NCBI RefSeq assembly: GCF_005938215.1
Contig: NZ_VCPD01000003.1
Span: 434,001 to 498,000, forward strand
Direction of reading: 5' to 3'
Source: Ruegeria sediminis
Lineage (GTDB): Bacteria > Pseudomonadota > Alphaproteobacteria > Rhodobacterales > Rhodobacteraceae
DNA: 64,000 bases
Made by a program: the position numbers and the translations under genes. The notes beneath the pieces were generated by a model, which was not told the DNA's origin, ran no database searches, and saw only the letters and a program-made list of their open reading frames with translations. Position 1 is the first letter of the stretch, and each line of letters begins with the position of its first letter. Positions 33,832 through 43,759 of the stretch are shown piece after piece.

Positions 33832-33855
33832 GGGTCGCCTCCGGGCGGCCCTTTT
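33832..33855 (+). terminator. Intrinsic terminator of ftsZ
   Basis: An 8-bp stem with one G-U pair (33832-33839 with 33844-33851, 4-base loop) is followed directly by four T residues. It separates ftsZ from lpxC, which therefore probably has its own promoter in 33860-34010. Confidence 0.75.
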
Positions 33856-34020
33856 CCGTTTCCGGACAATGGTTTCGCAGGGTATGAGCAGGGTTTTGCC
33901 GAACTGTTACATACATGTTTCATTCGGTTACAAAGAGTGAATTGTGCCCGGCGCTCCGGTAACTTACCTGAGTGTCCAACACAGCCCGTTGAGGCTGGAC
34001 ACGGCTCGCAGAGGCTCACG

Positions 34021-34941
34021 TTGCAACACACGCTCAAATCCCCGGTCAGCTTCAAAGGCGTCGGCTTGCACAGCGGCAAGCCCGCAACAATGGTTCTGCG
34101 CCCGGCCGCCGCCGGTCACGGAATCTGGTTCAAGCGGACCGACATCGAGCTTGGCAACGTCCTCATCCCCGCAATCTACGACGCGGTCGAGCGCACGCCG
34201 CTCTGCACCCGTCTTTTCAACGATGCCGGCGTATCGGTGTCGACGATCGAGCATATCATGGCGGCCCTTGCCGGCTGCGGCATTCACAACGCCCTGGTCG
34301 AGCTTGACGGGCCCGAGGTTCCGATCATGGACGGCTCCTCGGTGGCCTTCGTACGCGGCATCATGGCCCGCGGCGTACGGCAGCAGGCCGCGCCGGTGCT
34401 GGCCTACGAAGTGCTTCAGCCCGTGACCGTCGAGCGCGAAGGCGCCAGGGCGTCGCTGTTGCCCTCCGACGGGCTGCAGATCGAATTCCACATCGATTTC
34501 GAGGACGCCGCCATCGGCCGTCAAAGCATGGTGCTGGACATGCGCAACGGCTCTTTCGCCCGCGAACTCAGCGACTGCCGCACCTTCTGCCGCCGGTCCG
34601 ACGTCGAGGCGATGCGCGAAAACGGCCTGGCCCTGGGCGGCTCGCTCAACAACGCCGTCGTCGTGCAGGGCGATCAGGTCCTGACCCCCGGCGGATTCCG
34701 CCGCGCGAACGAGGCGGTGCGCCACAAGATGCTCGACGCCCTAGGCGATCTCTACCTGGCGGGCGGCCCGATCCTCGGGCGCTACGTGGGCGAGAAATCC
34801 GGCCATTCGATGACCAACACCCTGCTGCGCAAGCTGTTCGAGACGCCGGGCGCGGTGCGCCCCGTCCTGTGCACGCCGGAACAGGCGGCGCGTCTTCCCG
34901 GACAAGGGTTGGTCTGGGGCGAAATTCCCGCAGTTGCATGA
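34021..34941 (+). CDS. lpxC: UDP-3-O-acyl-N-acetylglucosamine deacetylase LpxC
   Basis: LpxC is the zinc enzyme for the committed step of lipid A synthesis. The 306-residue protein has HTLKSPVSFKGVGLHSG at the start, STIEHIMAALAGCGIHNA with a zinc His, KMLDALGDLYLAG with further metal ligands (His and Asp), and GHSMTNTLLRKL. The TTG at 34021 (AGAGG seven bases upstream) gives the family's normal N-terminus; an earlier GTG at 33937 would add an unrelated 28 residues. The position after ftsZ is the classical one. Confidence 0.95.
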   Translation: MQHTLKSPVSFKGVGLHSGKPATMVLRPAAAGHGIWFKRTDIELGNVLIPAIYDAVERTPLCTRLFNDAGVSVSTIEHIMAALAGCGIHNALVELDGPEVPIMDGSSVAFVRGIMARGVRQQAAPVLAYEVLQPVTVEREGARASLLPSDGLQIEFHIDFEDAAIGRQSMVLDMRNGSFARELSDCRTFCRRSDVEAMRENGLALGGSLNNAVVVQGDQVLTPGGFRRANEAVRHKMLDALGDLYLAGGPILGRYVGEKSGHSMTNTLLRKLFETPGAVRPVLCTPEQAARLPGQGLVWGEIPAVA

Positions 34942-35068
34942 ACCCGCCTCGGCAGGCCGCGAGTCGCCCGGTCCTGCTGATAAGGCGTTTTGCACCGGAA
35001 TATTCTGTGCTAGACCGAAACCCAATCCGGGGAAGACCCCACTGAGAAGACGACTAAGGATGGGCAGT

Positions 35069-35926
35069 ATGGTTGGCAGCAAAGCGGCAGTCAGGCTTGC
35101 GGGCGCGATTCTCCTGACAGCTACTTTGGCGGCATGCAGCGGCGGCGGGCTTTTCCGCGGCAGCGCCGACCGGACCCAGAATCTGGAAACCTTCACCCCG
35201 GAGCAGATCTTCGAACGCGGCGAATACGAGCTGGCGCAGACCCGCACCGACGACGCGGCCTGGTACTTCTCCGAGGTCGAGCGCCTCTATCCCTATTCCG
35301 ACTGGGCCAAGCGCGCGCTGATCATGCAGGCGTTCTCCTACCATACCGGCAAGAACTACGAAGAAAGCCGCGCCGCGGCGCAGCGGTACATCGATTTCTA
35401 CCCTACCGACGAAGACGCCGCCTATGCCCAGTACCTGCTGGCGCTCAGCTATTACGACCAGATCGACGAGGTCGGGCGCGACCAGGGCCTGACCTTCCAG
35501 GCGCTGCAGGCGCTGCGCACCGTGATCGAGGTCTATCCCGACAGCGAATACGCGACCTCCGCGATCCTGAAGTTCGACCTCGCCTTCGACCATCTTGCGG
35601 GCAAGGAGATGGAGATCGGCCGCTACTACCTGCGCCGTCAGCATTACGCCGCCGCGATCAACCGGTTCCGCGTCGTGGTCGAGGATTTCCAGACCACGAC
35701 CCACACCGCCGAGGCGCTGCACCGTCTGGTCGAAGCCTATCTTTCCCTCGGCCTGGTGGCCGAGGCGCAGACCGCGGGCGCGATTCTCGGCTACAACTAC
35801 CAGTCCACCGAGTGGTACGACCGCAGCTACAAGCTGCTGACCTCGCGCGGGCTCGAGCTCAAGGACGGCGGCAACAACTGGCTCAGCCAGATCTACCGCC
35901 AGTCGATCAAGGGGCAGTGGTTGTAG
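35069..35926 (+). CDS. bamD: Outer-membrane assembly lipoprotein BamD
   Basis: BamD is an essential subunit of the BAM complex that inserts outer-membrane beta-barrels. The 285-residue product has a lipoprotein signal ending LAAC (lipobox Cys about residue 23), then TPR-like helices: ELAQTRTDDAAWYFSEVERLYPYS, YEESRAAAQRYIDFYPTDEDAAYAQY, and YYLRRQHYAAAINRFRVVVEDF. The ATG at 35069 has AAGGA eight bases upstream; an ATG nine bases earlier is also possible. It lies between lpxC and recN, the usual alphaproteobacterial arrangement. Confidence 0.94.
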   Translation: MVGSKAAVRLAGAILLTATLAACSGGGLFRGSADRTQNLETFTPEQIFERGEYELAQTRTDDAAWYFSEVERLYPYSDWAKRALIMQAFSYHTGKNYEESRAAAQRYIDFYPTDEDAAYAQYLLALSYYDQIDEVGRDQGLTFQALQALRTVIEVYPDSEYATSAILKFDLAFDHLAGKEMEIGRYYLRRQHYAAAINRFRVVVEDFQTTTHTAEALHRLVEAYLSLGLVAEAQTAGAILGYNYQSTEWYDRSYKLLTSRGLELKDGGNNWLSQIYRQSIKGQWL

Positions 35927-35961
35927 ACGCGATGTGGACAGGCCTCGGATGGTAGAACCCG

Positions 35962-37611
35962 ATGCTGCGCGCGCTTGATATCCGCGACATGTTGATCATC
36001 GACCGCCTGGACCTGTCGTTCCAGCCGGGCCTGAACGTCCTCACCGGCGAAACCGGGGCGGGCAAGTCGATCCTGCTCGATTCGCTCGGCTTCGTGCTGG
36101 GCTGGCGCGGCCGGGCCGAACTGGTGCGCCAGGGCGCCGCGCAGGGCGAAGTGGTGGCCGAGTTTCACCTGCCCGGGAATCACCCGGCGCGCGCCATACT
36201 CGAAGAGGCCGGGATCCCGGCCTCGGACGAGCTGATCCTGCGCCGGATCAACACCGCGGACGGGCGCAAGACCGCCTGGGTCAACGACCGCCGCTGTTCC
36301 GGCGAGGTGCTGCGGGCGCTGTCCGACACCCTGATCGAACTGCACGGCCAGCACGACGACCGCGGTCTGCTGAACCCGCGCGGCCACCGGGCCATGCTGG
36401 ACGCCTATGCCGGGCTCGACGCGGGCCTTGCCGACACCCGCGCCGCCTGGACCGAGATGTCGCGTCGCCGCAAGAGCCTGGCCGAGGCCGAGGCGGCGCT
36501 TGCCGCGGTCCGCGCCGAAGAGGATTTCCTGCGCCACGCCGTGGCCGAACTGGACAAGCTGGACCCGCAGCCGGGCGAGGACGCCGAACTCGACACCCGC
36601 CGCCGCATGATGCAGGGGGCCGAACGCATCCGCGACGACGTGGCCCGCGCCTTCGCCCTGCTGGGCGGCGACGGGGCCGAGGGCGCGATGGGCGACGCGT
36701 TGCGCTGGCTCGAAGGCGTCGCGGACAGGGCAGGGGGCCAGCTGGACGAGCCGATCGCCGCCCTCGGCCGCGCCATGATCGAACTGGGCGAGGCGCAGGA
36801 CGGCGTCGACGCCTGCCTCGAGGCGCTGGATTTCAACCCGGCAGAGCTTGAGGCGGTCGAAGAACGGCTGTTCGCCATCCGCGCGCTGGCCCGCAAGCAC
36901 GATGTCGCGCCGGACGAACTGGGCGGCTTTGCCGACACGCTGCGCGCGCGCCTGAACCGGCTCGAGGCCGGCGATGCCGACCTGGCCGACCGGCGCGCGG
37001 CGCTGCACGCGGCCGAGGCCGCCTATGACGCTTCGGCCCGCGCGCTGACCGCGGCCCGCGCCGAGGCCGCCGGGCGTCTCGACAAGGCGGTGATGGCGGA
37101 ACTGGCGCCGCTCAAGATGGAACGGGCCGTGTTCGAAACCGGCATGTCCGAGGCCGAACCGGGCCCCGAGGGGCGCGACACCGTGGCCTTCACCGTCGCC
37201 ACCAACCCGGGCGCCCCCGCCGGGCCGCTCAACAAGATCGCCTCGGGCGGCGAGCTCAGCCGGTTCCTGCTGGCGCTCAAGGTCTGCCTGACCGGCGACG
37301 ACAGCGGCCGCACGCTGATCTTCGACGAGATCGACCGCGGTGTCGGCGGCGCCACCGCCGATGCGGTCGGCCGGCGTCTGGCCGCGCTGGCGCAGGACGG
37401 GCAGGTTCTGGTGGTGACCCATTCGCCGCAGGTGGCCGCCCGCGCGGCGCATCACTGGCGGGTGCAGAAACAGGTCGAGGACGGCCGCACCCTCTCGACC
37501 GTGATCCCCCTGAACCCCGAAGAGCGGGTGGACGAGATCGCCCGCATGGTCGCCGGCGACACCATCACCGACGAGGCCCGCGCCGCCGCCCGCGCCCTGC
37601 TCGACGCCTGA
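35962..37611 (+). CDS. recN: DNA repair protein RecN
   Basis: This SMC-like ATPase acts in double-strand break repair. The 549-residue protein has Walker A GETGAGKSILLDSL near the N-terminus, an Ala/Arg/Glu-rich coiled-coil middle with the ELHGQHDDRGLL motif, the ABC signature IASGGELSRFLLALK, Walker B LIFDEIDRGVGG, and VTHSPQVAARA. It follows bamD by 35 bases and is probably co-transcribed. No GAAC-N7-GAAC box was found immediately upstream, unlike uvrD. Confidence 0.97.
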   Translation: MLRALDIRDMLIIDRLDLSFQPGLNVLTGETGAGKSILLDSLGFVLGWRGRAELVRQGAAQGEVVAEFHLPGNHPARAILEEAGIPASDELILRRINTADGRKTAWVNDRRCSGEVLRALSDTLIELHGQHDDRGLLNPRGHRAMLDAYAGLDAGLADTRAAWTEMSRRRKSLAEAEAALAAVRAEEDFLRHAVAELDKLDPQPGEDAELDTRRRMMQGAERIRDDVARAFALLGGDGAEGAMGDALRWLEGVADRAGGQLDEPIAALGRAMIELGEAQDGVDACLEALDFNPAELEAVEERLFAIRALARKHDVAPDELGGFADTLRARLNRLEAGDADLADRRAALHAAEAAYDASARALTAARAEAAGRLDKAVMAELAPLKMERAVFETGMSEAEPGPEGRDTVAFTVATNPGAPAGPLNKIASGGELSRFLLALKVCLTGDDSGRTLIFDEIDRGVGGATADAVGRRLAALAQDGQVLVVTHSPQVAARAAHHWRVQKQVEDGRTLSTVIPLNPEERVDEIARMVAGDTITDEARAAARALLDA

Positions 37612-37714
37612 GCCGCGCTTCCGCCGGCAACACCCCCGGCCACTCCCGAGCGAAGCGCCTTTTCTGTTTGGCGCGTTGGGCTTACTAAGGGTTAGGCCAC
37701 GACCAGGGGACGAG

Positions 37715-39400
37715 ATGACGCAACCCACCCGCACCCTTCTGCGCAACATGCTCAATCAGGGCGTCGCCGAGATCAAGGACGCCTGGCGGGTGTTGCGCCG
37801 ACGCGGCCCCAGCCAGATCCAGTTCTGGTTCATCGCCCTCGCCATCGGCATCGCCGCGGGCTTTGCCGCGCTGTTCTTCCGCAAGGGCATCGCCGCCCTG
37901 CAGGCCAAGCTCTACGGGACCGACGACATCCTGTTCATCCACAGCCACGCGGAAAAGCTGCCCTGGTACTGGATCCTCGTCATCCCCATCGTCGGCGGGC
38001 TGGTGGTGGGCGTCATCCTGCACCGCTTCACCGATGACGGCCGGGTCCGGTCGGTCGCGGACGTCATCGAAGGGGCGGCGATGACCGACGGACGGGTCGA
38101 GGTCCGGGCCGGCGTCGCCTCGATGTTCGCCTCGCTGATCACCCTCAGCTCCGGCGGCTCCTCGGGGCGCGAGGGGCCGGTCGTGCACATGGCGGGCGTG
38201 ATCTCGACCTGGGTCTGCCAGAGGATCCACGCCGACGGCATCACCGGCCGCGACCTGCTGGGCTGCGCCGTGGCGGCGGCGGTCTCGGCCAGCTTCAACG
38301 CGCCGATCGCGGGCGCGCTCTTCGCGCTCGAGGTGGTGCTGCGGCACTTCGCGGTCCATGCCTTCGCGCCCATCGTCATCGCTTCGATCGCGGGTACCGT
38401 CATCAACCGGCTGGAATACGGCGACGTGACCGAGTTCGTCCTGCAAACCCCCGGTTCGCTGCAATTCTACGTCGAACTGCCCGCCTTCCTGCTGCTGGGC
38501 CTGGTCTGCGGGCTGGTGTCGCTGGTGCAGATGCGCTCGATCTTCTTCGCCGAGGATATCGGCAACCACCTCCAGTCGCGCCTGTCGCTGCCGCGCTGGC
38601 TGCGCCCGGCGGTGTCCGGGGCGATGCTGGGCGTGATCGCCATCGGCTTCCCGCACATCATCGGCGTCGGCTACGAAACCACGCGCCTCGCCCTGACCGG
38701 CGAACTGGCCCTGACCACCGCCATCCTCTTCGCCGTGGTCAAGACGGTGGCGGTGGCGATCACCATGGGCGGGCGCATGGGCGGCGGCGTCTTTTCCCCG
38801 TCGCTGATGATCGGCGCGCTGACCGGGCTCGCCTTCGGCCTCATCGCCACCAGCGTTCTGCCCGAGGTTTCGGGCACCCACACGCTCTACGCCTTTGCCG
38901 GCATGGGCGCGGTCGCGGCCGCCGTGCTGGGCGCGCCGATCTCGACCACCCTGATCGTGTTCGAACTGACCGGCGACTGGCAGATCGGCCTGGCGGTGAT
39001 GGCCTCGGTGTCGATGTCGACGGCGCTGGCCTCGCGGCTGGTGGACCGCTCGTTCTTCCTGACCCAGCTCGAGCGCAAGAACGTGCATCTGGCGGCCGGG
39101 CCGCAGGCCTATCTGCTGGCGATGCTCCGCGCCGGCGCGGTGATGCGGCCGCTCGGCAGTCCGCGCTGCATCAGCGCCGCCGAGGCGCGGACGCTCATCG
39201 CCCAAGGGCTATGCGTCGATGCGAACGCGACGCTCGAAGCCGCGATGCCCTTCTTCGGGCACGAGGACATTCTTTGCATTCCGGTCGTGGTCCGCGACAA
39301 GGACGGCACCGAGGAACCCGTGGGCGCGCTCTATCACATCGACGCGCTCAAGGCGTACAACCGCGCGCTGGCCGCCACGGCGGCCGAAGAGCATTCCTAG
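37715..39400 (+). CDS. CLC-family chloride channel/antiporter with C-terminal CBS region
   Basis: The 561-residue membrane protein has about ten hydrophobic segments and the CLC selectivity motifs GGSSGREGPVVHMAG (with the gating Glu) and GGRMGGGVFSPSLMIGALTG. The soluble C-terminus (PLGSPRCISAAEARTLI and later HEDILCIPVVV) looks like a CBS-type regulatory region. The usual N-terminal GSGIP motif is not obvious and is replaced by a DDGRVRSVADV stretch. The ATG at 37715 follows AGGGGACG. The stop interlocks with the DUF427 stop as CTAG on opposite strands. Channel or H+/Cl- exchange cannot be decided from sequence alone. Confidence 0.9.
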   Translation: MTQPTRTLLRNMLNQGVAEIKDAWRVLRRRGPSQIQFWFIALAIGIAAGFAALFFRKGIAALQAKLYGTDDILFIHSHAEKLPWYWILVIPIVGGLVVGVILHRFTDDGRVRSVADVIEGAAMTDGRVEVRAGVASMFASLITLSSGGSSGREGPVVHMAGVISTWVCQRIHADGITGRDLLGCAVAAAVSASFNAPIAGALFALEVVLRHFAVHAFAPIVIASIAGTVINRLEYGDVTEFVLQTPGSLQFYVELPAFLLLGLVCGLVSLVQMRSIFFAEDIGNHLQSRLSLPRWLRPAVSGAMLGVIAIGFPHIIGVGYETTRLALTGELALTTAILFAVVKTVAVAITMGGRMGGGVFSPSLMIGALTGLAFGLIATSVLPEVSGTHTLYAFAGMGAVAAAVLGAPISTTLIVFELTGDWQIGLAVMASVSMSTALASRLVDRSFFLTQLERKNVHLAAGPQAYLLAMLRAGAVMRPLGSPRCISAAEARTLIAQGLCVDANATLEAAMPFFGHEDILCIPVVVRDKDGTEEPVGALYHIDALKAYNRALAATAAEEHS

Positions 39401-39741
39401 ATCCGTTCGACCTTGACCGAGTCGCTGGTCGCGAAGGCGAGGTAATCCTTGATCCGCGCCGCCTCGGGCGACGGGTTCTCGTAGCTCCAGACCGCGTTCT
39501 CGGTGACCGAGGACTTGTTGACGATCGAGAAATAGATTGCATCGCCCTTGTGCTCGCAATGCGTCACCTTGTCGGAGCGGTCCAGAAAGGCCATGGCGAT
39601 GTCCTCGCGCGGGAAATAGATCACCGGCTCATGATCGCCCTCGCTCAGCTCCAGCGCGTTCGTCGTCTCGCCCAGGACGGCCCCGCCCGAGCGGACGCTC
39701 CATTTGCCTTTTGCTTTGCGAATCTTGATTTGAGCGGTCAT
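39397..39741 (-). CDS. DUF427 domain protein
   Basis: The 114-residue cytoplasmic protein matches DUF427, a small beta-rich fold: KWSVRSGGAVLGETTNALEL, PVIYFPREDIAMAFL, THCEHKGDAIYFSI and a C-terminal ENAVWSYENPSPEAARIKDYLAF. The Trp-Ser-Tyr-Glu-Asn-Pro segment is the family hallmark. Molecular function is unknown. GGAAGGATAGGAA precedes the ATG. Its stop codon overlaps the stop of the convergent CLC gene in a shared CTAG. Confidence 0.88.
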   Translation of the reverse strand: MTAQIKIRKAKGKWSVRSGGAVLGETTNALELSEGDHEPVIYFPREDIAMAFLDRSDKVTHCEHKGDAIYFSIVNKSSVTENAVWSYENPSPEAARIKDYLAFATSDSVKVERI

Positions 39742-39805
39742 TTCCTATCCTTCCAGCGTCGTGTCAGAGCCTCACCCACCAGCCAATCCTTGCAACGGTC
39801 CGGCC

Positions 39806-41596
39806 TCAGATTGGTGCGGTTGCGGCATCCAACCACAGCCTTGCGTCGGTGCCTAGCCTCGGCCCCACTTTTTCCGCAACGTCGTGATGATAAGTGTTCA
39901 GCCAGTCGCGTTCCTCGCGCGTCAGCATGTCGGTCACGATCAGGCGGCGGTCGATCGGAACGAAGGTCAGCGTGCGCCAGCACAGCATGGCGCGTTCGGG
40001 ATCGCCGCCGGGCAGGGGCGGGGCCTCCTGCACCACCAGCAGGTTCTCGATCCGGATGCCGAACGCCCCCTCGCGGTAATAGCCGGGCTCGTTTGACAGG
40101 ATCATGCCCGGCTCGAACGGCACGTGGCTGACCCGCGACAGGCGCTGCGGGCCTTCGTGGACGCTCAGATAGGCGCCGACCCCGTGCCCGACGCCGTGGT
40201 TGAAATCCTGCCCGGCCCGCCACAGCGGCACTCGCGCCACGCATTCGATGTCGCGCCCGGCCAGCCCCACCGGCCAGCGCAGCATGGACATGGCGATCAT
40301 GCCCCTGAGCACGCGGGTGAAACTGGCCTTTTCCTCGTCGCCCACCGCGCCGATGGCGATGGTGCGGGTGATGTCCGTGGTCCCGTCCAGATATTGCCCG
40401 CCGCTGTCCAGCACCAGCAGATGGCCGTTCTCCAGACGGCTGTCGGTCTCTTCCGTGACCCGGTAATGCATGATGGCCCCGTTCGGCCCGGTCCCCGCGA
40501 TGGTCTCGAACGAGATGTCCTGCAGCGCGTTGTCCTTGCGGCGGCACGCCTCCAGCCGCGAAACCACCTGCGTCTCGGTCAGGCTCCCGGGCGGCTGCGC
40601 GTCCAGCCAGCACAGCAACTCGACCATCGCCGCCGCGTCCCGCAGGTGCGCCTCGGCGGTTCCCGCGATCTCGGCCGGGTTCTTGCGCGCCTTGGGCAGG
40701 GCGCAGGGATCGCCGCCATCGGCCAGCCGGTCGCCCAGCACGTCGGCCACGATCTGCGGCACGGTCGCCAGGTCGGCCTGCACGGGACCGGCCAGCGCCT
40801 CCAGCGCCTCCAGGAACCGCGCGGGCTCGTGCCGCGTGACGCGCGGGCCCAGATGATCGCCCAGCCCCTCCAGCTTTTTCGACGCCATGAACAGGTCTAC
40901 CCGGCCGTCGTCATGCAGGATGGCAAAGCCGTGGGCCACCGGATTGCGCGCGATGTCCGACCCGCGGATGTTCAGCAGCCACATGATCGAATCCGGCAGG
41001 GTGATGACCGCGGCCCTGTTGCCGGCCGCCTTCAGCTCCGCCGACAACCGCCCGATCTTGCCCTCCGCGCTCTCGCCCGCGAACTCCAGCGGATGCGCCT
41101 TGACCGGCTCCATCGGCGGCGCCGGCTGATCCGGCCAGATCCGGTCCACCAGGTTTGCGCAGCGCACCAGCTCGATGCCGGAACCCTTCAGCTCCTTCGT
41201 CGCGCTCCTGATCTGCCCCGCCGCATGCAGCCACGGATCGAACCCGACACGCCCGCCCTGCGGCAGCTTCTCCTTCAGCCAGGCGGTCAGGCTCACGTCC
41301 GGCCACGGCACCGGCGTATAGACATCCGCCACCTGCGCCTTGACCTGCGTGCGGTAGCGCCCATCGACGAACACGCCCGCCACGTCGGTCAGCGCGACGC
41401 AGAACCCGGCCGAGCCGGTGAACCCCGTCAGCCAGGCCAGCCGCTCGTCATGCGGCGCCACATACTCGCCCTGATGCGCGTCGGCGCGCGGGATCAGGAA
41501 CCCGTCCAGCCCCTCGCCCGCCATCTCCTCCCGCAGCGCCGCCAGCCGCGGAGGCCCCTGTTCCGGGCGTGCGGTCACGTCAAAGGTCTGGAACAT
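39806..41596 (-). CDS. pepP: Xaa-Pro aminopeptidase (aminopeptidase P, M24B family)
   Basis: This metallopeptidase removes N-terminal residues preceding proline. The 596-residue chain is the long three-domain form, with two N-terminal creatinase-like domains (GFLIPRADAHQGEYVAPHDERLAWLTG near residue 33) and a C-terminal pita-bread domain. Metal ligands are visible in LDSGGQYLDGTTDITR (Asp pair), HGVGHGVGAYL (His), LSNEPGYY (Glu) and IRIENLLVV (Glu). The ATG at 41596 has AGGGAG upstream. It follows cobT on the same strand after an 88-base gap. The symbol is generic for the family. Confidence 0.93.
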   Translation of the reverse strand: MFQTFDVTARPEQGPPRLAALREEMAGEGLDGFLIPRADAHQGEYVAPHDERLAWLTGFTGSAGFCVALTDVAGVFVDGRYRTQVKAQVADVYTPVPWPDVSLTAWLKEKLPQGGRVGFDPWLHAAGQIRSATKELKGSGIELVRCANLVDRIWPDQPAPPMEPVKAHPLEFAGESAEGKIGRLSAELKAAGNRAAVITLPDSIMWLLNIRGSDIARNPVAHGFAILHDDGRVDLFMASKKLEGLGDHLGPRVTRHEPARFLEALEALAGPVQADLATVPQIVADVLGDRLADGGDPCALPKARKNPAEIAGTAEAHLRDAAAMVELLCWLDAQPPGSLTETQVVSRLEACRRKDNALQDISFETIAGTGPNGAIMHYRVTEETDSRLENGHLLVLDSGGQYLDGTTDITRTIAIGAVGDEEKASFTRVLRGMIAMSMLRWPVGLAGRDIECVARVPLWRAGQDFNHGVGHGVGAYLSVHEGPQRLSRVSHVPFEPGMILSNEPGYYREGAFGIRIENLLVVQEAPPLPGGDPERAMLCWRTLTFVPIDRRLIVTDMLTREERDWLNTYHHDVAEKVGPRLGTDARLWLDAATAPI

Positions 41597-41640
41597 GTCG
41601 GAACTCCCTCGCCCTCTGCGGCAGTCGTCCCGCCGCCGCA

Positions 41641-41696
41641 TCTTCATCTTTTCGGAAATACTCCCGCCGGAGGCAAGGCCAGCGTCAGCTGGCCTT
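41641..41696 (-). terminator. Hairpin plus AGTATTT...AAAGATGAAG element after cobT
   Basis: On the minus strand a 9-bp stem (41675-41683 with 41688-41696) spans the cobT stop codon. It is followed by CGGGAGTATTTCCGAAAAG and ATGAAG, the same tail found after murD at 20238-20262. It is a probable terminator or 3'-end element separating cobT from pepP. Confidence 0.55.
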
Positions 41697-43559
41697 CCTG
41701 ATCCCCATGACCCGTGCGCGGGCGCGCGGGTCGCTGTCGAACAGCGCCGCCAGTTGCTCGGTCATGGCGCCGGCCAGCTGCTCGACGTCGGTGATGGTCA
41801 CGGCGCGGTCATAGTACCGCGTCACGTCATGGCCGATGCCGATGGCCAGCAACTCGACCATCTTGCGTTTCTCGACCATGGCGATCACGTCACGCAGGTG
41901 CTTTTCCAGGTAATTCGCCGGGTTCACGCTCAGCGTCGAATCGTCCACCGGAGCGCCGTCCGAGATCACCATCAGGATCTTGCGCTGCTCGCGCCGCGCC
42001 ACCATCCGCCGATGCGCCCATTCCAGCGCCTCGCCGTCGATGTTCTCCTTCAGCAGCCCTTCCTTCATCATCAGCCCCAGGTTGGGCCGTGCCCGCCGCC
42101 ACGGCGCGTCCGCGCCCTTGTAGATGATGTGGCGCAGGTCGTTCAGCCGCCCCGGCTGCTGCGGCCGGCCGTCGTTCAGCCACGCCTCGCGCGCCTGACC
42201 GCCCTTCCAGGCCCGCGTGGTGAAGCCCAGGATCTCGACCTTGACGTTGCACCGCTCCAGCGTCCGCGCCAGCACGTCGGCGCAGATCGCGGCGATGGAA
42301 ATGGGGCGCCCCCGCATCGAGCCCGAGTTGTCCAGAAGCAGCGTCACCACCGTATCCCGGAACTCCGTGTCCTTCTCCACCTTGAAGCTCAGCGGCGTCG
42401 TCGGGTTCGCCACCACCCGCGCCAGACGCCCGGCATCCAGTATCCCTTCCTCGCGGTCGAACTCCCAGCTGCGGTTCTGCTGCGCCTGCAGGCGGCGCTG
42501 CAGCTTGTTGGCCAGGCGGCTCACCGCGCCCTTCAGCGGCTCAAGCTGCTGGTCCAGGTAGGCGCGCAGCCGCTCCAGCTCGGCCGGTTCCGCCAGGTCC
42601 TCGGCGGCGATTTCCTCGTCATGGGTGTTCTGGTAGACCTTGTAATCCGGGTCGGCCTCGGATGCGGGCGGCGGGGCAGGCGGCTCCATCGGCGCTTCGC
42701 CCTCGGGCATCTCGGCCTCGTCGCCCATCTCGTCCTCGGCCATCTCGTCCATCGAGACCTGGGCCTGCGACTGGTCCTGCTGCTCGTCCTGCGACTGCTC
42801 GGGATTGGCGTCCGCCTCCTGCTCGTCCTGGTCGTCCTGACCGGTGCTGTCGGGATCGGGCTGCTCCTCGGCGTCGTCCTCGGCCTGATCCTCCTGATCC
42901 TCGTCCAGATCATCCGGATCCTCGCCCAGCTGGTCGCCGTATCCCAGATCCTTGATGACCTGCCGCGCGAACTTGGCGAACTCGGTCTGGTCCGACAGGA
43001 TGTCGTTCAGGTTCTCCAGGGTGCCGCCCGCCTGCTCCTCGAAATAGCCGCGCCACAGGTCCATGACGTTCGCGGCGGCCGGCGGCAGATCGCGGCCCGT
43101 CGCCAGGTGCCGGATCAGGTAGCCGGCGGCCACCGGCAACGGCGCCTCGGCGGGCTGCTTGCACTGGTCATAGCCGCGCCGGATCGCCTCGTGGCTGATC
43201 TTGACGTCGATGTTGCTGGCGGTGCCCGGCATGTCGCGAGCGCCCATCGCCTCGCAGCGGGCCACCTCCATCGCCTCGTAGAGATCGCGCGCCATGTCGC
43301 CCGGCGGGGCATAGCGCGCATGGGTGGCGTCGTCGTGATACCTGCGCTGCAGCGCCAGCGCATCCGCGGTGCCGCGCGCCAGCAGCACTTCCTCGCGCGA
43401 CATCCGGCGGCTGACCTGCGGCAGCCGCATGGAATCTCCCGTCATCCCCGAAGGATCGACCGTATAGCTGACGCTCAGTTCCGGATCGTCGGCCATCACC
43501 TTGGTGGCCTCGGCCAGCGCCTTCTTGAACGGATCGGCGGGGTTGTCGTTTTTCTTCAT
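41685..43559 (-). CDS. cobT: Cobaltochelatase subunit CobT
   Basis: CobT forms the AAA-type motor with CobS that drives CobN to insert cobalt into hydrogenobyrinic acid diamide in aerobic cobalamin synthesis. The 624-residue protein has an alpha-helical N-terminus, a long acidic Asp/Glu/Gln linker (about 215-305), and a C-terminal VWA domain with the MIDAS motif [13 protein letters not shown] and later [14 protein letters not shown]. This layout matches CobT. The cobS partner lies 1.4 kb away, with a CLC gene on the opposite strand between them. CobN is not in this window. Confidence 0.95.
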   Translation of the reverse strand: MKKNDNPADPFKKALAEATKVMADDPELSVSYTVDPSGMTGDSMRLPQVSRRMSREEVLLARGTADALALQRRYHDDATHARYAPPGDMARDLYEAMEVARCEAMGARDMPGTASNIDVKISHEAIRRGYDQCKQPAEAPLPVAAGYLIRHLATGRDLPPAAANVMDLWRGYFEEQAGGTLENLNDILSDQTEFAKFARQVIKDLGYGDQLGEDPDDLDEDQEDQAEDDAEEQPDPDSTGQDDQDEQEADANPEQSQDEQQDQSQAQVSMDEMAEDEMGDEAEMPEGEAPMEPPAPPPASEADPDYKVYQNTHDEEIAAEDLAEPAELERLRAYLDQQLEPLKGAVSRLANKLQRRLQAQQNRSWEFDREEGILDAGRLARVVANPTTPLSFKVEKDTEFRDTVVTLLLDNSGSMRGRPISIAAICADVLARTLERCNVKVEILGFTTRAWKGGQAREAWLNDGRPQQPGRLNDLRHIIYKGADAPWRRARPNLGLMMKEGLLKENIDGEALEWAHRRMVARREQRKILMVISDGAPVDDSTLSVNPANYLEKHLRDVIAMVEKRKMVELLAIGIGHDVTRYYDRAVTITDVEQLAGAMTEQLAALFDSDPRARARVMGIRKAS

Positions 43560-43759
43560 GTCGGGCCCGTTTCCTGCAAGGGCGGCCGCACAGCCACCCC
43601 GATGCCTTGCGCTTGGACCTTATTCGGCCATGGCGGGCGAAATGGCAAGCGCCGAGGCCGGATATAGCCCGCCGGACCCCCCGGACAATGTCGGGGGCTT
43701 GACCCGGTGCGGCTTTTCCCGCGTCATGGCGATGGAAAAACACTTGCCGGGACAAGCCC

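Noticed and set aside
35927-35961. SOS box upstream of recN
   Set aside because: One GAAC is present, but no second GAAC or GTTC lies at the seven-base spacing.
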